NCBI RefSeq assembly: GCF_023062595.1
Contig: NZ_JALLAN010000004.1
Coordinates: 124,001-188,000 of the forward strand
Source: Arthrobacter rhizosphaerae
GTDB lineage: Bacteria > Actinomycetota > Actinomycetes > Actinomycetales > Micrococcaceae
Reading direction: 5' to 3'
DNA length: 64,000 bases
This document shows positions 43,924 to 53,810 of this stretch, one piece after another. Position 1 is the first letter of the stretch. Every line of letters starts with the position of its first letter. The notes under the pieces were generated by a model, which ran no database searches, had not been told where the DNA came from, and was given only the letters and a program-made list of their open reading frames with translations. Both the position numbers and the translations under genes were made by a program.

Positions 43924-44727
43924 ATGCAGCCGAAGTCCCCTGCCACGGCAAAACTCGCCGTCAAGGCAGCCTCTATCCTCGCCGTCGGAGCACTCACCCT
44001 CACTGCCTGCGGCGGCACCAGCGGCGCCACCCCGGCCGCGAAGGACGGAATCCAGCTCATCGAGTCGGGCAAACTGACCGTGTGCTCGGATGTCCCCTAC
44101 GAGCCCTTCGAATTCCAGAAGGACGGCAAGATTGTCGGCTTCGACATGGACATCGCTGCCGAGGTCGCCAAGGACCTCAACGCCGAACTGAGTGTTGTGG
44201 ACAGCTCCTTCGAGGCCATCGAGACCGGTACCGCGCTGAGCCAGTGTGACGTCTCCATCTCCTCAATTTCCATCACCGATACCCGTAAGTCGGTCATGGA
44301 CTTCTCCACGCCGTACATGGACGACGACCTCGCACTGGTCGCGTCCCAGGACTCGGGTATCAAGAACCTCGATGACGCCAAGGGCAAGAAGGTGGGTGTC
44401 CAGCAGGCCACCACCGGCGCCGATTACGCGAAGGAAAAGGGCATCGACGCCCAGCAGTTCGAAGACACCGGGCTCCTGGTCCAGGCTCTTCAGGCCGGCA
44501 CCATCGACGCAGCCCTGGGAAACCAGTCGGTTCTGGGCTACGCCATCAAGGACGACTCCAAGCTCAAGTCCGTTGAGGACTACTCCACCGGCGAACAGCT
44601 GGGCATTTCCATCAAAAAGGGGAACGCGGCAATGGCCGAAAAGGTCAACGCCACCCTGAAGCGCCTGACGGATGACGGCAGCCTGAAGAAATTCCAGACC
44701 ACCTGGTTCGGCGACGCCGCCAAGTAG
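43924..44727 (+). CDS. Amino acid ABC transporter substrate-binding lipoprotein
   Basis: 267 residues. Signal peptide with lipobox LTAC (Cys29), so a lipid-anchored binding protein. The body is a family 3 periplasmic-binding fold for polar amino acids: SGKLTVCSDVPYEPFEFQKDGKIVGFDMDI in pieces at 45-75, SISSISITDTRKSVMDFSTPYMDD, VGVQQATTGADYAKEKG. The Arg in ITDTRKSVM is the usual alpha-carboxylate ligand. Glutamine, glutamate or a basic amino acid is likely; the exact ligand is not readable. First gene of a three-gene operon. Confidence 0.92.
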   Translation: MQPKSPATAKLAVKAASILAVGALTLTACGGTSGATPAAKDGIQLIESGKLTVCSDVPYEPFEFQKDGKIVGFDMDIAAEVAKDLNAELSVVDSSFEAIETGTALSQCDVSISSISITDTRKSVMDFSTPYMDDDLALVASQDSGIKNLDDAKGKKVGVQQATTGADYAKEKGIDAQQFEDTGLLVQALQAGTIDAALGNQSVLGYAIKDDSKLKSVEDYSTGEQLGISIKKGNAAMAEKVNATLKRLTDDGSLKKFQTTWFGDAAK

Positions 44728-44758
44728 CCGGCACCTCAATCCCTGAGACCTAAGCAGC

Positions 44759-44817
44759 TGAGGCCCCGTATCGTCCTTCCAAGCAGTCCCCAACACCAGG
44801 GACGGCGCGGGGCCTCA
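44759..44817 (+). terminator. Stem-loop between binding protein and permease genes
   Basis: Arms TGAGGCCCCG (44759-44768) and CGGGGCCTCA (44808-44817) with an inner CGTCC/GGACG pairing. With no T-run, it more likely stabilises the upstream message or partially attenuates transcription, raising binding protein relative to permease. Confidence 0.6.
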
Positions 44818-44847
44818 CGACTGCGCAAAAATGAATGTGAGTACATC

Positions 44848-45639
44848 ATGGCAATGACCGCAACTCAACGAGCCAGAGTCAGCCTGAACGTCCAAGCAGG
44901 GATCTTCATCGTGGCCGTGGCCGCATTGATCCTGGCCACGGACTGGGAGACCATCGGCGCCAGCGTCTTCAACTTTGGCAAGATCGGCCCGATGTTCCCG
45001 GACATCTTCCTGGTCGGCCTGACGAACACCCTTGTTTACACTTTCCTAGGCTTCATCGTGGGCCTCTCCGGCGGCCTGCTCCTGGCCCTGATGAAGCTCT
45101 CCAGCTTCCCGCTCTACCGCTGGATCGCCACGGGCTACATCGAGTTCTTCCGCGGCATCCCGGCCCTGCTGGTCTTCATTGCCTTCGGCTACGGCGTTCC
45201 GCTGGCATTCGGGGTTTCCTGGAACGTGACCGTTGTGGTCATGGTGTCCCTCGGCATGGTGGCCGCGGCCTACATCGCCGAAACGCTTAGGGCCGGCCTG
45301 CAGGCTGTTCCCAAGGGTCAGCTCGAAGCCGCACGATCCCTGGGCATGCCGCAGTGGCGGGCCATGGTCACCATCATCATTCCGCAGGCGTTCAAGATCG
45401 TGCTGCCGCCGCTGACCAACGAAGTCATCCTGCTGACCAAGGACTCCTCACTGATTTACGTCCTGGGACTCACCGCTTCGCAGTATGAACTGACCAAGTT
45501 CGGCCGCGACGGTATCTCGAGCCTGGGCGCGGGCCTGACCCCGCTCCTGGTTGCCGGCGCGCTCTATCTGGTGATCACCATCCCGCTGAGCCTCTTGGCC
45601 CGGAAGTTCGAAAGCCGCTCCGCGCGGACTAAGCGATAG
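44848..45639 (+). CDS. Polar amino acid ABC transporter permease
   Basis: 263 residues, about five to six spans. HisM/GlnP-type: [40 protein letters not shown], and the EAA loop [39 protein letters not shown] (about 150-190). It assembles with the ATPase encoded 11 bases downstream and the lipoprotein encoded upstream. Confidence 0.94.
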   Translation: MAMTATQRARVSLNVQAGIFIVAVAALILATDWETIGASVFNFGKIGPMFPDIFLVGLTNTLVYTFLGFIVGLSGGLLLALMKLSSFPLYRWIATGYIEFFRGIPALLVFIAFGYGVPLAFGVSWNVTVVVMVSLGMVAAAYIAETLRAGLQAVPKGQLEAARSLGMPQWRAMVTIIIPQAFKIVLPPLTNEVILLTKDSSLIYVLGLTASQYELTKFGRDGISSLGAGLTPLLVAGALYLVITIPLSLLARKFESRSARTKR

Positions 45640-45650
45640 GCAGGACAGTC

Positions 45651-46448
<798 letters not shown>

Positions 46449-46483
46449 GTCCGCCCGCCGGTTCTGATCACCGCTGCGACTTC

Positions 46484-46519
46484 GGACAGCCGCTACTTGG
46501 ATCCATGTAGCGGCTGTCC
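46484..46519. terminator. Bidirectional terminator
   Basis: Perfect 13-bp stem (46484-46496 with 46507-46519), loop containing the palindrome TGGATCCA, then TATTTC on plus. It lies between the transporter ATPase and the convergent DUF559 gene and touches that gene's stop codon. Confidence 0.85.
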
Positions 46520-47505
46520 TATTTCGCGGCGTCCGTCCAGAAACGGTGCGCCCTCGGGACCCCCGCTGACGCCAGGAAAGCAGAAAATCTGTGGGAATCG
46601 ACAAGTTCCGCCCAGGTCCAGCGGATGACCCTTCGGCCTGTAGCGCGGATCCTGTCCTCTCTGCGTTTCTCGTCAATGACGGTTTCGGAGGGAGTCCGCC
46701 CGCTCAGATACTCAGCCTTCCGGTATTTCACCAGGCCATCGAACTCGCCAACGAGCCCCGCCCCTGGCCATTCGAAGTCACAATAAGCCACCAAGCCGTT
46801 GACGTCCCGCACCACTGTTTGAAGCAGCGGCACCTGAAAACCCAGCTGATGCATTAAGGCGCGGCTGAGAGATTCCCCGGGAGAACCTGAGGCCGGATCG
46901 GCAAAGGCGAGGGCTGCCCTGATCCGGCGGACAGCAGCCCCGCTGTAAACAGCTGTCCCGTTGGAACCTTGGCTGCTGGGCTCCAATGCATTCTCAAGTT
47001 CGTCCCTGCTTACGGCCGCTAAAGGGCGTGTTTTGTCTGGCTTCAATATGTGGTCGAGAACAACCATGGCCTGCCCAAACGATTCGTAAGCCGCAAGATC
47101 CAAGGACGTTCGGATCCGATCAGTGACCAGCAGTCCGGAAACCTCCTCGCTCCGCAGGTACGCCCGCTGCACATAATGCCGCCGGACACCTGCCCTCGAA
47201 CGTCCGCCGGCGCCGTCGAACGTACAGGCATGCACGAGCGTCTGGCGACCAAGCAGCGGAATGCCCCAAATTGCAGCTGACGACTGGCGGCAGAACACTG
47301 TGTTGCTTTGCAGGGTGGCAGCCGCCGCATGAACCAGGAGCGGATACCTCTCCCAGCTTTTGAGCACATCCCATTCAACGGCGCGAACATAAACGCCTTG
47401 CCTAATCCTGCGCAGCTCACCAGTTTTCGCCTGTCGCGCCAGGCTCCGAACATCGTGGCCCAGCAGCGAATAGCGTCTGGCTAAGATCAGCTGAGAAGGT
47501 TCCAT
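46519..47505 (-). CDS. DUF559/AbiEi-like protein (second copy)
   Basis: 328 residues from the ATG at 47503-47505; an in-frame GTG at 47544 with AGGA upstream is an alternative start. N-terminal segment (about 20-45, ARQAKTGELRRIRQGVYVRA) is the AbiEi-like DNA-binding region. The C-terminal ~100 residues (YCDFEWPGAGLVGEFDGLVKY, RREDRIRATGRRVIRWTWAEL) are the DUF559-related nuclease-like fold. Only distant similarity to the copy at 37673-38524. No toxin partner. Separated from menD by about 150 bases. Confidence 0.75.
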   Translation of the reverse strand: MEPSQLILARRYSLLGHDVRSLARQAKTGELRRIRQGVYVRAVEWDVLKSWERYPLLVHAAAATLQSNTVFCRQSSAAIWGIPLLGRQTLVHACTFDGAGGRSRAGVRRHYVQRAYLRSEEVSGLLVTDRIRTSLDLAAYESFGQAMVVLDHILKPDKTRPLAAVSRDELENALEPSSQGSNGTAVYSGAAVRRIRAALAFADPASGSPGESLSRALMHQLGFQVPLLQTVVRDVNGLVAYCDFEWPGAGLVGEFDGLVKYRKAEYLSGRTPSETVIDEKRREDRIRATGRRVIRWTWAELVDSHRFSAFLASAGVPRAHRFWTDAAK

Positions 47506-47659
47506 CCCCCGATGCTGGCTGCAAACTGATCGCTGTGTAACCACCTGTCCTCGCGATGTGGATAACTGCCCGGTGCCTGGGCGCGACCAATCTGGACAAC
47601 CGCGCCGCAGACCAAGGCAGCGGATGTCCGATAGCGCACCGGTTTTCAGGAAACCCCTA

Positions 47660-49387
47660 CTAGGGAGCGAGCACACCCGCCACTGCAGCAGCCACCGCGG
47701 CCTTGATCCTGCCGTGCAGCTCGCGCAGGGCCACCCGGTCCGTGCGCACCTCAATGATCTGGCGCCGCCCGTCCGGCCGCGAGGACAGCGCCTCGGCGAG
47801 TCCCGCCGTCGTCGTTACCAAGCAATGTTCGACGCCGTAAGCTGCGGCCAGCGCGGAAATGTCCACTGTGTGGGGGGTGCCGAAGAGGCGCTCGACGACG
47901 TCTCCGTACTGTCCGGCCGCCCGGACAGAGCCGTGCTCAAGGAGGTCGAAGATGGCTCCGCCGCCGTCGTTGAGCACCACGATCCGCAGCAGGGGGTCAG
48001 GTTCGCCGAAGCCGAGGAGGAGGCCACCGGCGTCGTGCAGGAACGTGACATCCCCGACGAGAAGCGTCGTCTCCTGCCGCCCTCCCCAAGCAATTCCAGT
48101 GGCCGTCGAAATGGTCCCGTCGATACCGGCAAGTCCCCGGTTCGCGAAAACGGTGGCCAGCGGCTCCGGGCCCGGTTGGCCAGCGAGATCGACGTCGCGG
48201 ATGCCGTTGGAGGAGCCCAACACCAACTGACCGCGGGAATGCTTCCAAACGGTGGCGCCGACGGACGGGCCTGTGGCGGCATCTGAGGACGAAAGGACTT
48301 CGTCCAGGGCGTGCTGGGCCGAAGCACCCGAGAGCAGCCAGGAATCCAGCCACTCCGATGAGCCGCGCCCCGAGAATTCCGCCAGGTCGGTGAGGTTGTC
48401 GATGGGTGTTTCACGCCGGCGCCCTGACTCATACCAAGCCACGGCCACCGGCTGGTAGAGCGCACTGGGAACGTCGCGGCGGGCCAGCAAGGATGCTACC
48501 GGCCGGGACAGGGTTGGCCTGCCAAAGACCACCACGCGCTCGATGGGCAGCGCAGACTCCGGTCCGAAGTGCTCGAGCAGCAAACGGTAGGGTCCCACTG
48601 CATTTGGCCCAAACCTGGAATTCGAGGAGGGTTCGGCGAGCAGTGGCAGGTTGTGGGCGCGGGCGAACGCTTCGGCGACCGGACCGGCGTCGTGCCCGGC
48701 AAGGACAACCGTTCTCCGCTCTGGAAGCCCGCTGGGGGCGGGCGGCAGGACCAAGGCTTCCGGGGAACGTCCAACCGAATAGTGGCGGCGGTCGGGGACT
48801 GCGGGCAACCCTTCGCCTTCGGCCGGCACCAGCGGATCCCGGAAGGCGAGGTTGAGCTGGACAGGGCCGGGGGCGACGTCGTCGAACGCTCCCGTGGCCG
48901 CGCTCAGGGCGGTTTCCACGGCGCGTTGGGGATTGTCGCCTGCGGGGACGTCTGCAGCGAAACGCACGTGCTCGCCGAAGAGGTCCAGTTGGATGGTGGT
49001 CTGGTTGGCTCCGGTCCCCCGCAGTTCCGAGGGCCTGTCAGCCGATATGACCACCAGCGGAACTGCGGCGTGGTTGGCCTCCATCACGGCCGGGAGCAGA
49101 TTTCCGACGGCGGTTCCGGACGTCGTCAGCACGGCGGCGGGTGCCCCTGTGGACAACGCGAGCCCAAGAGCTGTGAAGCCCGCACTTCGCTCGTCGATCC
49201 GAACCAGCAGTTCAACCAGGCCGGCGGCGTCTGCTTCAGCCAGGGCATAGGCCATGGGAGCCGACCGCGAACCCGGCGCGACCACAACGTAGTGCACCCC
49301 GCCCTCCACCAGCGACGCAACAGCAACCCTGGCCGCCGCGAGCGAGGTCAGGATGTTCCGGGCGGGCCCAGTGTTCTCAGAAGTCAC
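47660..49387 (-). CDS. menD: 2-succinyl-5-enolpyruvyl-6-hydroxy-3-cyclohexene-1-carboxylate synthase
   Basis: 575 residues. Thiamine-diphosphate enzyme that joins isochorismate and 2-oxoglutarate. Family features: VVAPGSRSAPMAYALAEA, RIDERSAGFTALGLA (the catalytic Glu region), TSGTAVGNLLPAVMEA, SADRPSELRGTGANQTI-like stretch, and the ThDP/Mg motif GDVTFLHDAGGLLLG...VLNDGGGAIF. The 3' end lies near the second DUF559 gene, and the 5' side faces the first repeat array. Confidence 0.94.
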   Translation of the reverse strand: MTSENTGPARNILTSLAAARVAVASLVEGGVHYVVVAPGSRSAPMAYALAEADAAGLVELLVRIDERSAGFTALGLALSTGAPAAVLTTSGTAVGNLLPAVMEANHAAVPLVVISADRPSELRGTGANQTTIQLDLFGEHVRFAADVPAGDNPQRAVETALSAATGAFDDVAPGPVQLNLAFRDPLVPAEGEGLPAVPDRRHYSVGRSPEALVLPPAPSGLPERRTVVLAGHDAGPVAEAFARAHNLPLLAEPSSNSRFGPNAVGPYRLLLEHFGPESALPIERVVVFGRPTLSRPVASLLARRDVPSALYQPVAVAWYESGRRRETPIDNLTDLAEFSGRGSSEWLDSWLLSGASAQHALDEVLSSSDAATGPSVGATVWKHSRGQLVLGSSNGIRDVDLAGQPGPEPLATVFANRGLAGIDGTISTATGIAWGGRQETTLLVGDVTFLHDAGGLLLGFGEPDPLLRIVVLNDGGGAIFDLLEHGSVRAAGQYGDVVERLFGTPHTVDISALAAAYGVEHCLVTTTAGLAEALSSRPDGRRQIIEVRTDRVALRELHGRIKAAVAAAVAGVLAP

Positions 49388-49410
49388 CGAACCAGTCTGC
49401 CACCCTTCAA

Positions 49411-49650
49411 ACCCTCCCTCACCTTTCCCCCCTTTTAGGGCAACCCTCCCTCACGTTTCGCCCCTTTTAGGGCAACCCTCCCTCACGTTCCGCCTCTTTT
49501 AGGGCAACCCTCCCTCACATTTCGCCTCTCGGGCAACCCTCCCTCACCTTTCGCCCCTCGGGCGACGAAAGCTGAGGGAGCGTCTCAAAAAAACCGACGA
49601 AAGCTGAGGGAGCGTCTCAAAAAAACCGACGAAAGCTGAGGGAGCGTCAC
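49411..49650. repeat. Repeat array downstream of argS: five forward and three inverted ~32-base units
   Basis: Forward units beginning ACCCTCCCTCAC start at 49411, 49443, 49475, 49507 and 49536 (period 32, then 29). They are followed by three inverted units, CGACGAAAGCTGAGGGAGCG, starting at 49563, 49595 and 49627 (period 32). The inverted units are related but not identical to the complement of the forward units. The array fills most of the 281 bases between the menD start and argS stop. No spacers, so not CRISPR. Confidence 0.9.
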
Positions 49651-49668
49651 AGGTCGGGCCACAGTCGG

Positions 49669-51426
49669 CTACATGTTCTCCGGCGTCTCGATGCCCAGCA
49701 AGTCCAGGCCTTCGATGAGCCTGTGGAGGACGAGTCCGCACAGGGCCAGCCGTGATTCCCGGACCGATTCCGCAGCCTTCAGAACGGGGCACTGGTCGTA
49801 GAACGTGGTGAACAGCTGGGCCAGCTCGAAAAGGTAGGCGCAAAGCCGGTGCGGTTCCAGGAGTTCCCCTACCTTCCGGAGGGTGCTGCCATGCTCAAGA
49901 AGATGCAGCGCAAGCGCGCGCTCCGCTGGTTCGACGACGGCGATCCCGACGACGGTTCCTGCAGCACCTGCTTCCCCCGAAACGTCGAGCGCCGCGGCTT
50001 TCCGCAGGATCGACCGGATCCTCGCCGCAGCGTACTGAACATAGGGGCCGGTGTTTCCGTTAAGGGCGAGCATCCGATCAAAGTCGAAGACGTACTCGGT
50101 ATCGTGCCCCACGGAGAGGTCCGCATATTTCACCGCGCCGATTCCTACTTGCCTGGCCGTGACCTCGCGTTCCTCGGGAGTCAGATCCGGCCGGCTTAGA
50201 TCCACGACTGCGCGGGCCCTGTCCACGGCTTCGTCGAGCAGCGCCATGAGCTTTACGGGGGCGCCGGAGCGTGACTTCAGAATCTTTCCGTCCTCCCCCA
50301 GCACATTGCCGATCTGCACATGCGTGGCTTCAACGGTCTCCGGCAGCCAGCCAGCTTCGCGCGCAGTGGCCATCACCATCCGCAGATGGACGTTTTGCGG
50401 AGCCCCCACGACGTAAAGCACCCGATCGGCCTGAAGCTCACGGACACGGTACCGGATGGTGGCAAGGTCGGTGGTCCCGTAGCCGTAGCCGCCGTCAGAC
50501 TTGCGGATAATGAGCGGCAGGGGCTCGCCGTCGCGCCCGGTAAAGCCCGCCGGGAAAGTGCAGAGCGCGCCGTCGCTGACCCTGGCGATTCCGAGGTCCT
50601 CAAGTTCCTGGCACAGCCGTGCTAAATCAGCGTCATAGGAGCTTTCGCCGGCAATATGGTCGTCGGTCAGGCTCACGCCGAGCTTGGCGTAAATCGCATT
50701 GAAGTACAGCTTCGACTGGGCCACCAGACGCTTCCACACCTCAAACGTCTCCGGGTCGCCGCCCTGAAGCGCAACCACCCGCCGTCGTGCCCTTGTGGCA
50801 AAACCGTCGTCGTCGTTGGCAGAGGCATCAAACTTGACCCGCGCCGCCTGGTAGAACGCGCTGGGGTCATCCACCAACAGCGCGGCCTCCTGCGATCCCT
50901 CACCCACTTCCAGCCAATGCTCGATGAGCATGCCGAACGGCGTCCCCCAGTCGCCGATGTGGTTCTGCCGGATCACCGTGTGCCCGAGTGCCTCAAGGAC
51001 GCGGACCAGGCTGTCGCCCACCACAGTGGTCCGCAGGTGGCCAACGTGCATTTCTTTGGCCACGTTTGGGGAGGAATAGTCGACGACGACGCGGTGGAGT
51101 ACCGCCGTCGGCTCGCCGTCGGGCAGCTTCGCCTGGTTGAGGAGTTCCTCTATCCAGGTGCCATCGAACGTAAGGTTGATGAAGCCGGGACCGGAGATTT
51201 CAACCGATGTGCAGATGCCATTCACTTCCAGTGCCGCAACGATCCGCGAAGCGACTTCGCGGGGCGGAAGGCCGACTTTCTTGGCCAGGGCCATGGCTGC
51301 GTTGATCTGGATGTCGGCGAATTGCGAGGGCCGGATCACCGGGTCCGTCTGGCGAAAATCTTCACCGAAGGCTTGGGTAATGGCGGTCTGGACTCTGGGG
51401 ACGAGCAGGTCGGCTGGGCTGTTCAC
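49669..51426 (-). CDS. argS: Arginyl-tRNA synthetase
   Basis: 585 residues, class I synthetase that charges tRNA-Arg. HIGH motif variant HVGH (127-130) in NVAKEMHVGHLRTTVVGDSL; KMSKS equivalent ILKSRSG (382-388); additional N-terminal tRNA-binding domain (1-~100) and C-terminal anticodon-binding DALR domain ending near IETPENM. Essential and complete. It is the only gene between two arrays of related ~32-base repeats. Confidence 0.96.
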   Translation of the reverse strand: MNSPADLLVPRVQTAITQAFGEDFRQTDPVIRPSQFADIQINAAMALAKKVGLPPREVASRIVAALEVNGICTSVEISGPGFINLTFDGTWIEELLNQAKLPDGEPTAVLHRVVVDYSSPNVAKEMHVGHLRTTVVGDSLVRVLEALGHTVIRQNHIGDWGTPFGMLIEHWLEVGEGSQEAALLVDDPSAFYQAARVKFDASANDDDGFATRARRRVVALQGGDPETFEVWKRLVAQSKLYFNAIYAKLGVSLTDDHIAGESSYDADLARLCQELEDLGIARVSDGALCTFPAGFTGRDGEPLPLIIRKSDGGYGYGTTDLATIRYRVRELQADRVLYVVGAPQNVHLRMVMATAREAGWLPETVEATHVQIGNVLGEDGKILKSRSGAPVKLMALLDEAVDRARAVVDLSRPDLTPEEREVTARQVGIGAVKYADLSVGHDTEYVFDFDRMLALNGNTGPYVQYAAARIRSILRKAAALDVSGEAGAAGTVVGIAVVEPAERALALHLLEHGSTLRKVGELLEPHRLCAYLFELAQLFTTFYDQCPVLKAAESVRESRLALCGLVLHRLIEGLDLLGIETPENM

Positions 51427-51456
51427 CCTGTCAAAATATCAGTCGGCGCCAAAAGC

Positions 51457-51666
51457 AACCCTCCCTCACCTTTCGCGCCGAAACCCAAAACCCTCCCTCA
51501 CCTTTCGCCAAGTGTGCGGCGGAACGTGAGGGAGGGTTCCCAAAAAACGGGCGGAACGTGAGGGAGGGTTCCCAAAAACGGGCGGAACGTGAGGGAGGGT
51601 TCCCAAAAAACAGGCGGAACGTGAGGGAGGGTTCCCAAAAAACGGGCGAAACGTGAGGGAGGGTCA
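51457..51666. repeat. Repeat array upstream of argS: two forward and five inverted ~32-base units
   Basis: Two forward units (AACCCTCCCTCACCTTTCGC at 51457 and 51489), then five inverted units (GGCGGAACGTGAGGGAGGGT, starts 51518, 51550, 51581, 51613 and 51645; period 31-32) separated by TCCCAAAAAAC. The second forward and first inverted unit form a 21-bp hairpin with an eight-base loop (51489-51509 with 51518-51538). The last unit runs into the phoX stop codon (51664-51666). Confidence 0.9.
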
Positions 51667-53769
51667 GTCCTCGGTGCGGAAGACCTGGATCACGGACGGA
51701 CGGGGAGCCGCGGCCTGGCCAGGCGCGGGGGTCGCTCCGGCAGCAACGTAATCCGGGAAGAGAGACCTTGGCGCGGCAAACGTTCCCTCTTCGCCCGGGT
51801 GCTGCACAGAGACAAACACGTTGCGCTCGGCGTCGTGGATGATGGGGCCGCACGTCTCGGCGTCCCGCGGAACGGCCAAGAACTGCTCCACCCGGCCCCG
51901 TTCGGCTCCTTCCAGGGTGACCTTGAACAGACCGTCAGCCTTACCGATGCCCGAGGGCGCGCCGTCGGTCGAGATCCAGAGGTTTCCGACCGAGTCGAAG
52001 GCCAGGTTATCCGGGCAGGAAATGGGCGAGACCTTGTCGGAAGGGAAGCCGCTGAAGTACGTGACGTCTCCCTGGGCAGGGTCGCCGCAGACCATCAGCA
52101 GGTTCCAGTTGAAGTTCGTGGCAGTCTGGTCGCCGCTCTCCGTGATCTCCACAATGTGGCCGTCGCGGTTCAGGTTGCGCGGATTGACCTCGGTGGCACC
52201 TTCCTTGCCGGCCTTGCCACGGTCCGAGTTGTTGGTGCAGGCCACGTACACCTTGCCCGTGAAGGGGTTCGGCTCAACGTCTTCGCAGCGGTCCATCTTG
52301 GTGGGGCCAACTTTGTCCGCAGCCAGACGGGTGTAGACCAGGACTTCGGCCACGGTCATTCCCGCCACAGCCGAGGCGCCGTCCACCACCAGCGGGAGCC
52401 ACTGCCCGCTCCCGTCGAACTCGCCGTCGGCCGGCAGGGCGCCGGATCCGTCGATTTCGGCGAGGGGCGAGTTGCCCGTGAACTTGGCGACGTACAGGTT
52501 GCCGGCGGAGAGCAGCGTCATGTTGTGGGCACGGTCGCCTTCAATGTACTTGTCACGGGAGACGAACTTGTACAGGTAGTCGAAGCGCTCGTCGTCCCCG
52601 GAGTAAGCCACCACATGGCCGGAGTCGGCCACGATCACGTTGGCACCCTCGTGCTTGAAACGGCCCAGGGAGGAGTGCTTCTTGGGGGTGGACGTCGGGT
52701 CGAAGGGGTCTACCTCGACGATCCAGCCGAAGCGGTTGGACTCATTCGCGTATCCGGCGTTGCGGGTATCGAAGCGCGGATCGTCCAGTTCCCAGCCCCT
52801 GGCAGTGGACGACGACGTCAGGCCGTACCGCTTGTCAGCGGCAGAAGTGCCGGCTGCAGCGAAGTAGCCGTTGAAGTTCTCTTCCCCGGAAAGGATGGTG
52901 CCCCAGGGGGTGGTGCCGCCGGCGCAGTTGCCCAGGGTTCCCTTGATGGCCTTGCCGGAGGGGTCGGCCACGGTCTTGACGAACTCCGAGCCGGCCGCCG
53001 GCCCGGTGAGTTCGTAGACCGTCTCGTTGAGGTAGCGGCGGTTGAGCTTGGCACCCTGAACGTAGGTCCACGGTTTGCGGGCGTTCTGGCGCTCGAGCTC
53101 CACCACAGACAGGCCGTGGGCGGCTGCACCGACGGCGCGCACCTGGTCGGCAGGCATGGTGGGCGGGAACATGATGGCATCGTTGGTGTACTCGTGGTTC
53201 GCGAAGAGCACCGCCCTGCGGCCCTTGCTGCCGGGGATCTCCAGGATGTCCGTGTAGTCGTTGTTATAGCCGAACTGGCGCTCCTGCGCGGCAGCAGTCT
53301 GGTTCGACAAATCAAAAGCGGGCGCGTCGCTGAAGAGCGGATCGCCCCAGCGGATGACCGGCTTCCACGTGAAACCCTCGGGAACGGTGACGGCATCAAC
53401 GGCGGCGTCAACTGGAGCGATGGCCGTGAACTGGAGCCGGGAATGAAGGCCCTCTTTCGCTGCGGGCGCCAGGCCCGGGCCGCCGTCGGCAACTGCAGTT
53501 TCTGCCGAACTCAAGGAGCCTCCAAGCGCGACGGCGAGGGCACCGGCGGCGCCGAACCCAAGGGCGGCGCGGCGGGACATGGTGGCGGAGGCGATGTCCC
53601 GGAAGTAGGAGTTGGAGCTGGTGTTGCAGACTTCGCCGGAGCAGGCGTTGTCGCATTTCAGGGCGCAGGTGACGGGGCTGCGCTTACCCTTCGTGTGCCC
53701 GAGCATGGGAAGCACAGGGAGAAAGGAAAATTTGCGCCGGGCAGTATCCGGGGTGGAGATTTCAGGCAT
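51664..53769 (-). CDS. phoX: PhoX-family alkaline phosphatase (DUF839)
   Basis: 701 residues from the ATG at 53767-53769 (GGAAGG upstream); a longer frame exists but lacks a good site. Exported Ca/Fe-dependent phosphomonoesterase releasing phosphate from organic esters. The twin-arginine signal is internal (SRRAALGFGAAGALAVALGG, about 65-84) behind a long n-region, usual for actinobacterial PhoX. Conserved blocks: FANHEYTNDAIMFP, TPWGTILSGEENFNGYF, RFGWIVEVDPFDP, KMDRCEDVEPNPFTGKVYVACTNN, CPDNLAFDSVGNLWISTDG. Its stop codon is part of the repeat array. Confidence 0.93.
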   Translation of the reverse strand: MPEISTPDTARRKFSFLPVLPMLGHTKGKRSPVTCALKCDNACSGEVCNTSSNSYFRDIASATMSRRAALGFGAAGALAVALGGSLSSAETAVADGGPGLAPAAKEGLHSRLQFTAIAPVDAAVDAVTVPEGFTWKPVIRWGDPLFSDAPAFDLSNQTAAAQERQFGYNNDYTDILEIPGSKGRRAVLFANHEYTNDAIMFPPTMPADQVRAVGAAAHGLSVVELERQNARKPWTYVQGAKLNRRYLNETVYELTGPAAGSEFVKTVADPSGKAIKGTLGNCAGGTTPWGTILSGEENFNGYFAAAGTSAADKRYGLTSSSTARGWELDDPRFDTRNAGYANESNRFGWIVEVDPFDPTSTPKKHSSLGRFKHEGANVIVADSGHVVAYSGDDERFDYLYKFVSRDKYIEGDRAHNMTLLSAGNLYVAKFTGNSPLAEIDGSGALPADGEFDGSGQWLPLVVDGASAVAGMTVAEVLVYTRLAADKVGPTKMDRCEDVEPNPFTGKVYVACTNNSDRGKAGKEGATEVNPRNLNRDGHIVEITESGDQTATNFNWNLLMVCGDPAQGDVTYFSGFPSDKVSPISCPDNLAFDSVGNLWISTDGAPSGIGKADGLFKVTLEGAERGRVEQFLAVPRDAETCGPIIHDAERNVFVSVQHPGEEGTFAAPRSLFPDYVAAGATPAPGQAAAPRPSVIQVFRTED

Positions 53770-53810
53770 GGGGACCTTCCAGGGGGTGAGATGCGGTCCC
53801 GCCCACCCTG

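Noticed and set aside
49411..49650. CRISPR array
   Set aside because: Repeats are directly adjoining, vary in sequence and reverse orientation; no unique spacers and no cas genes.
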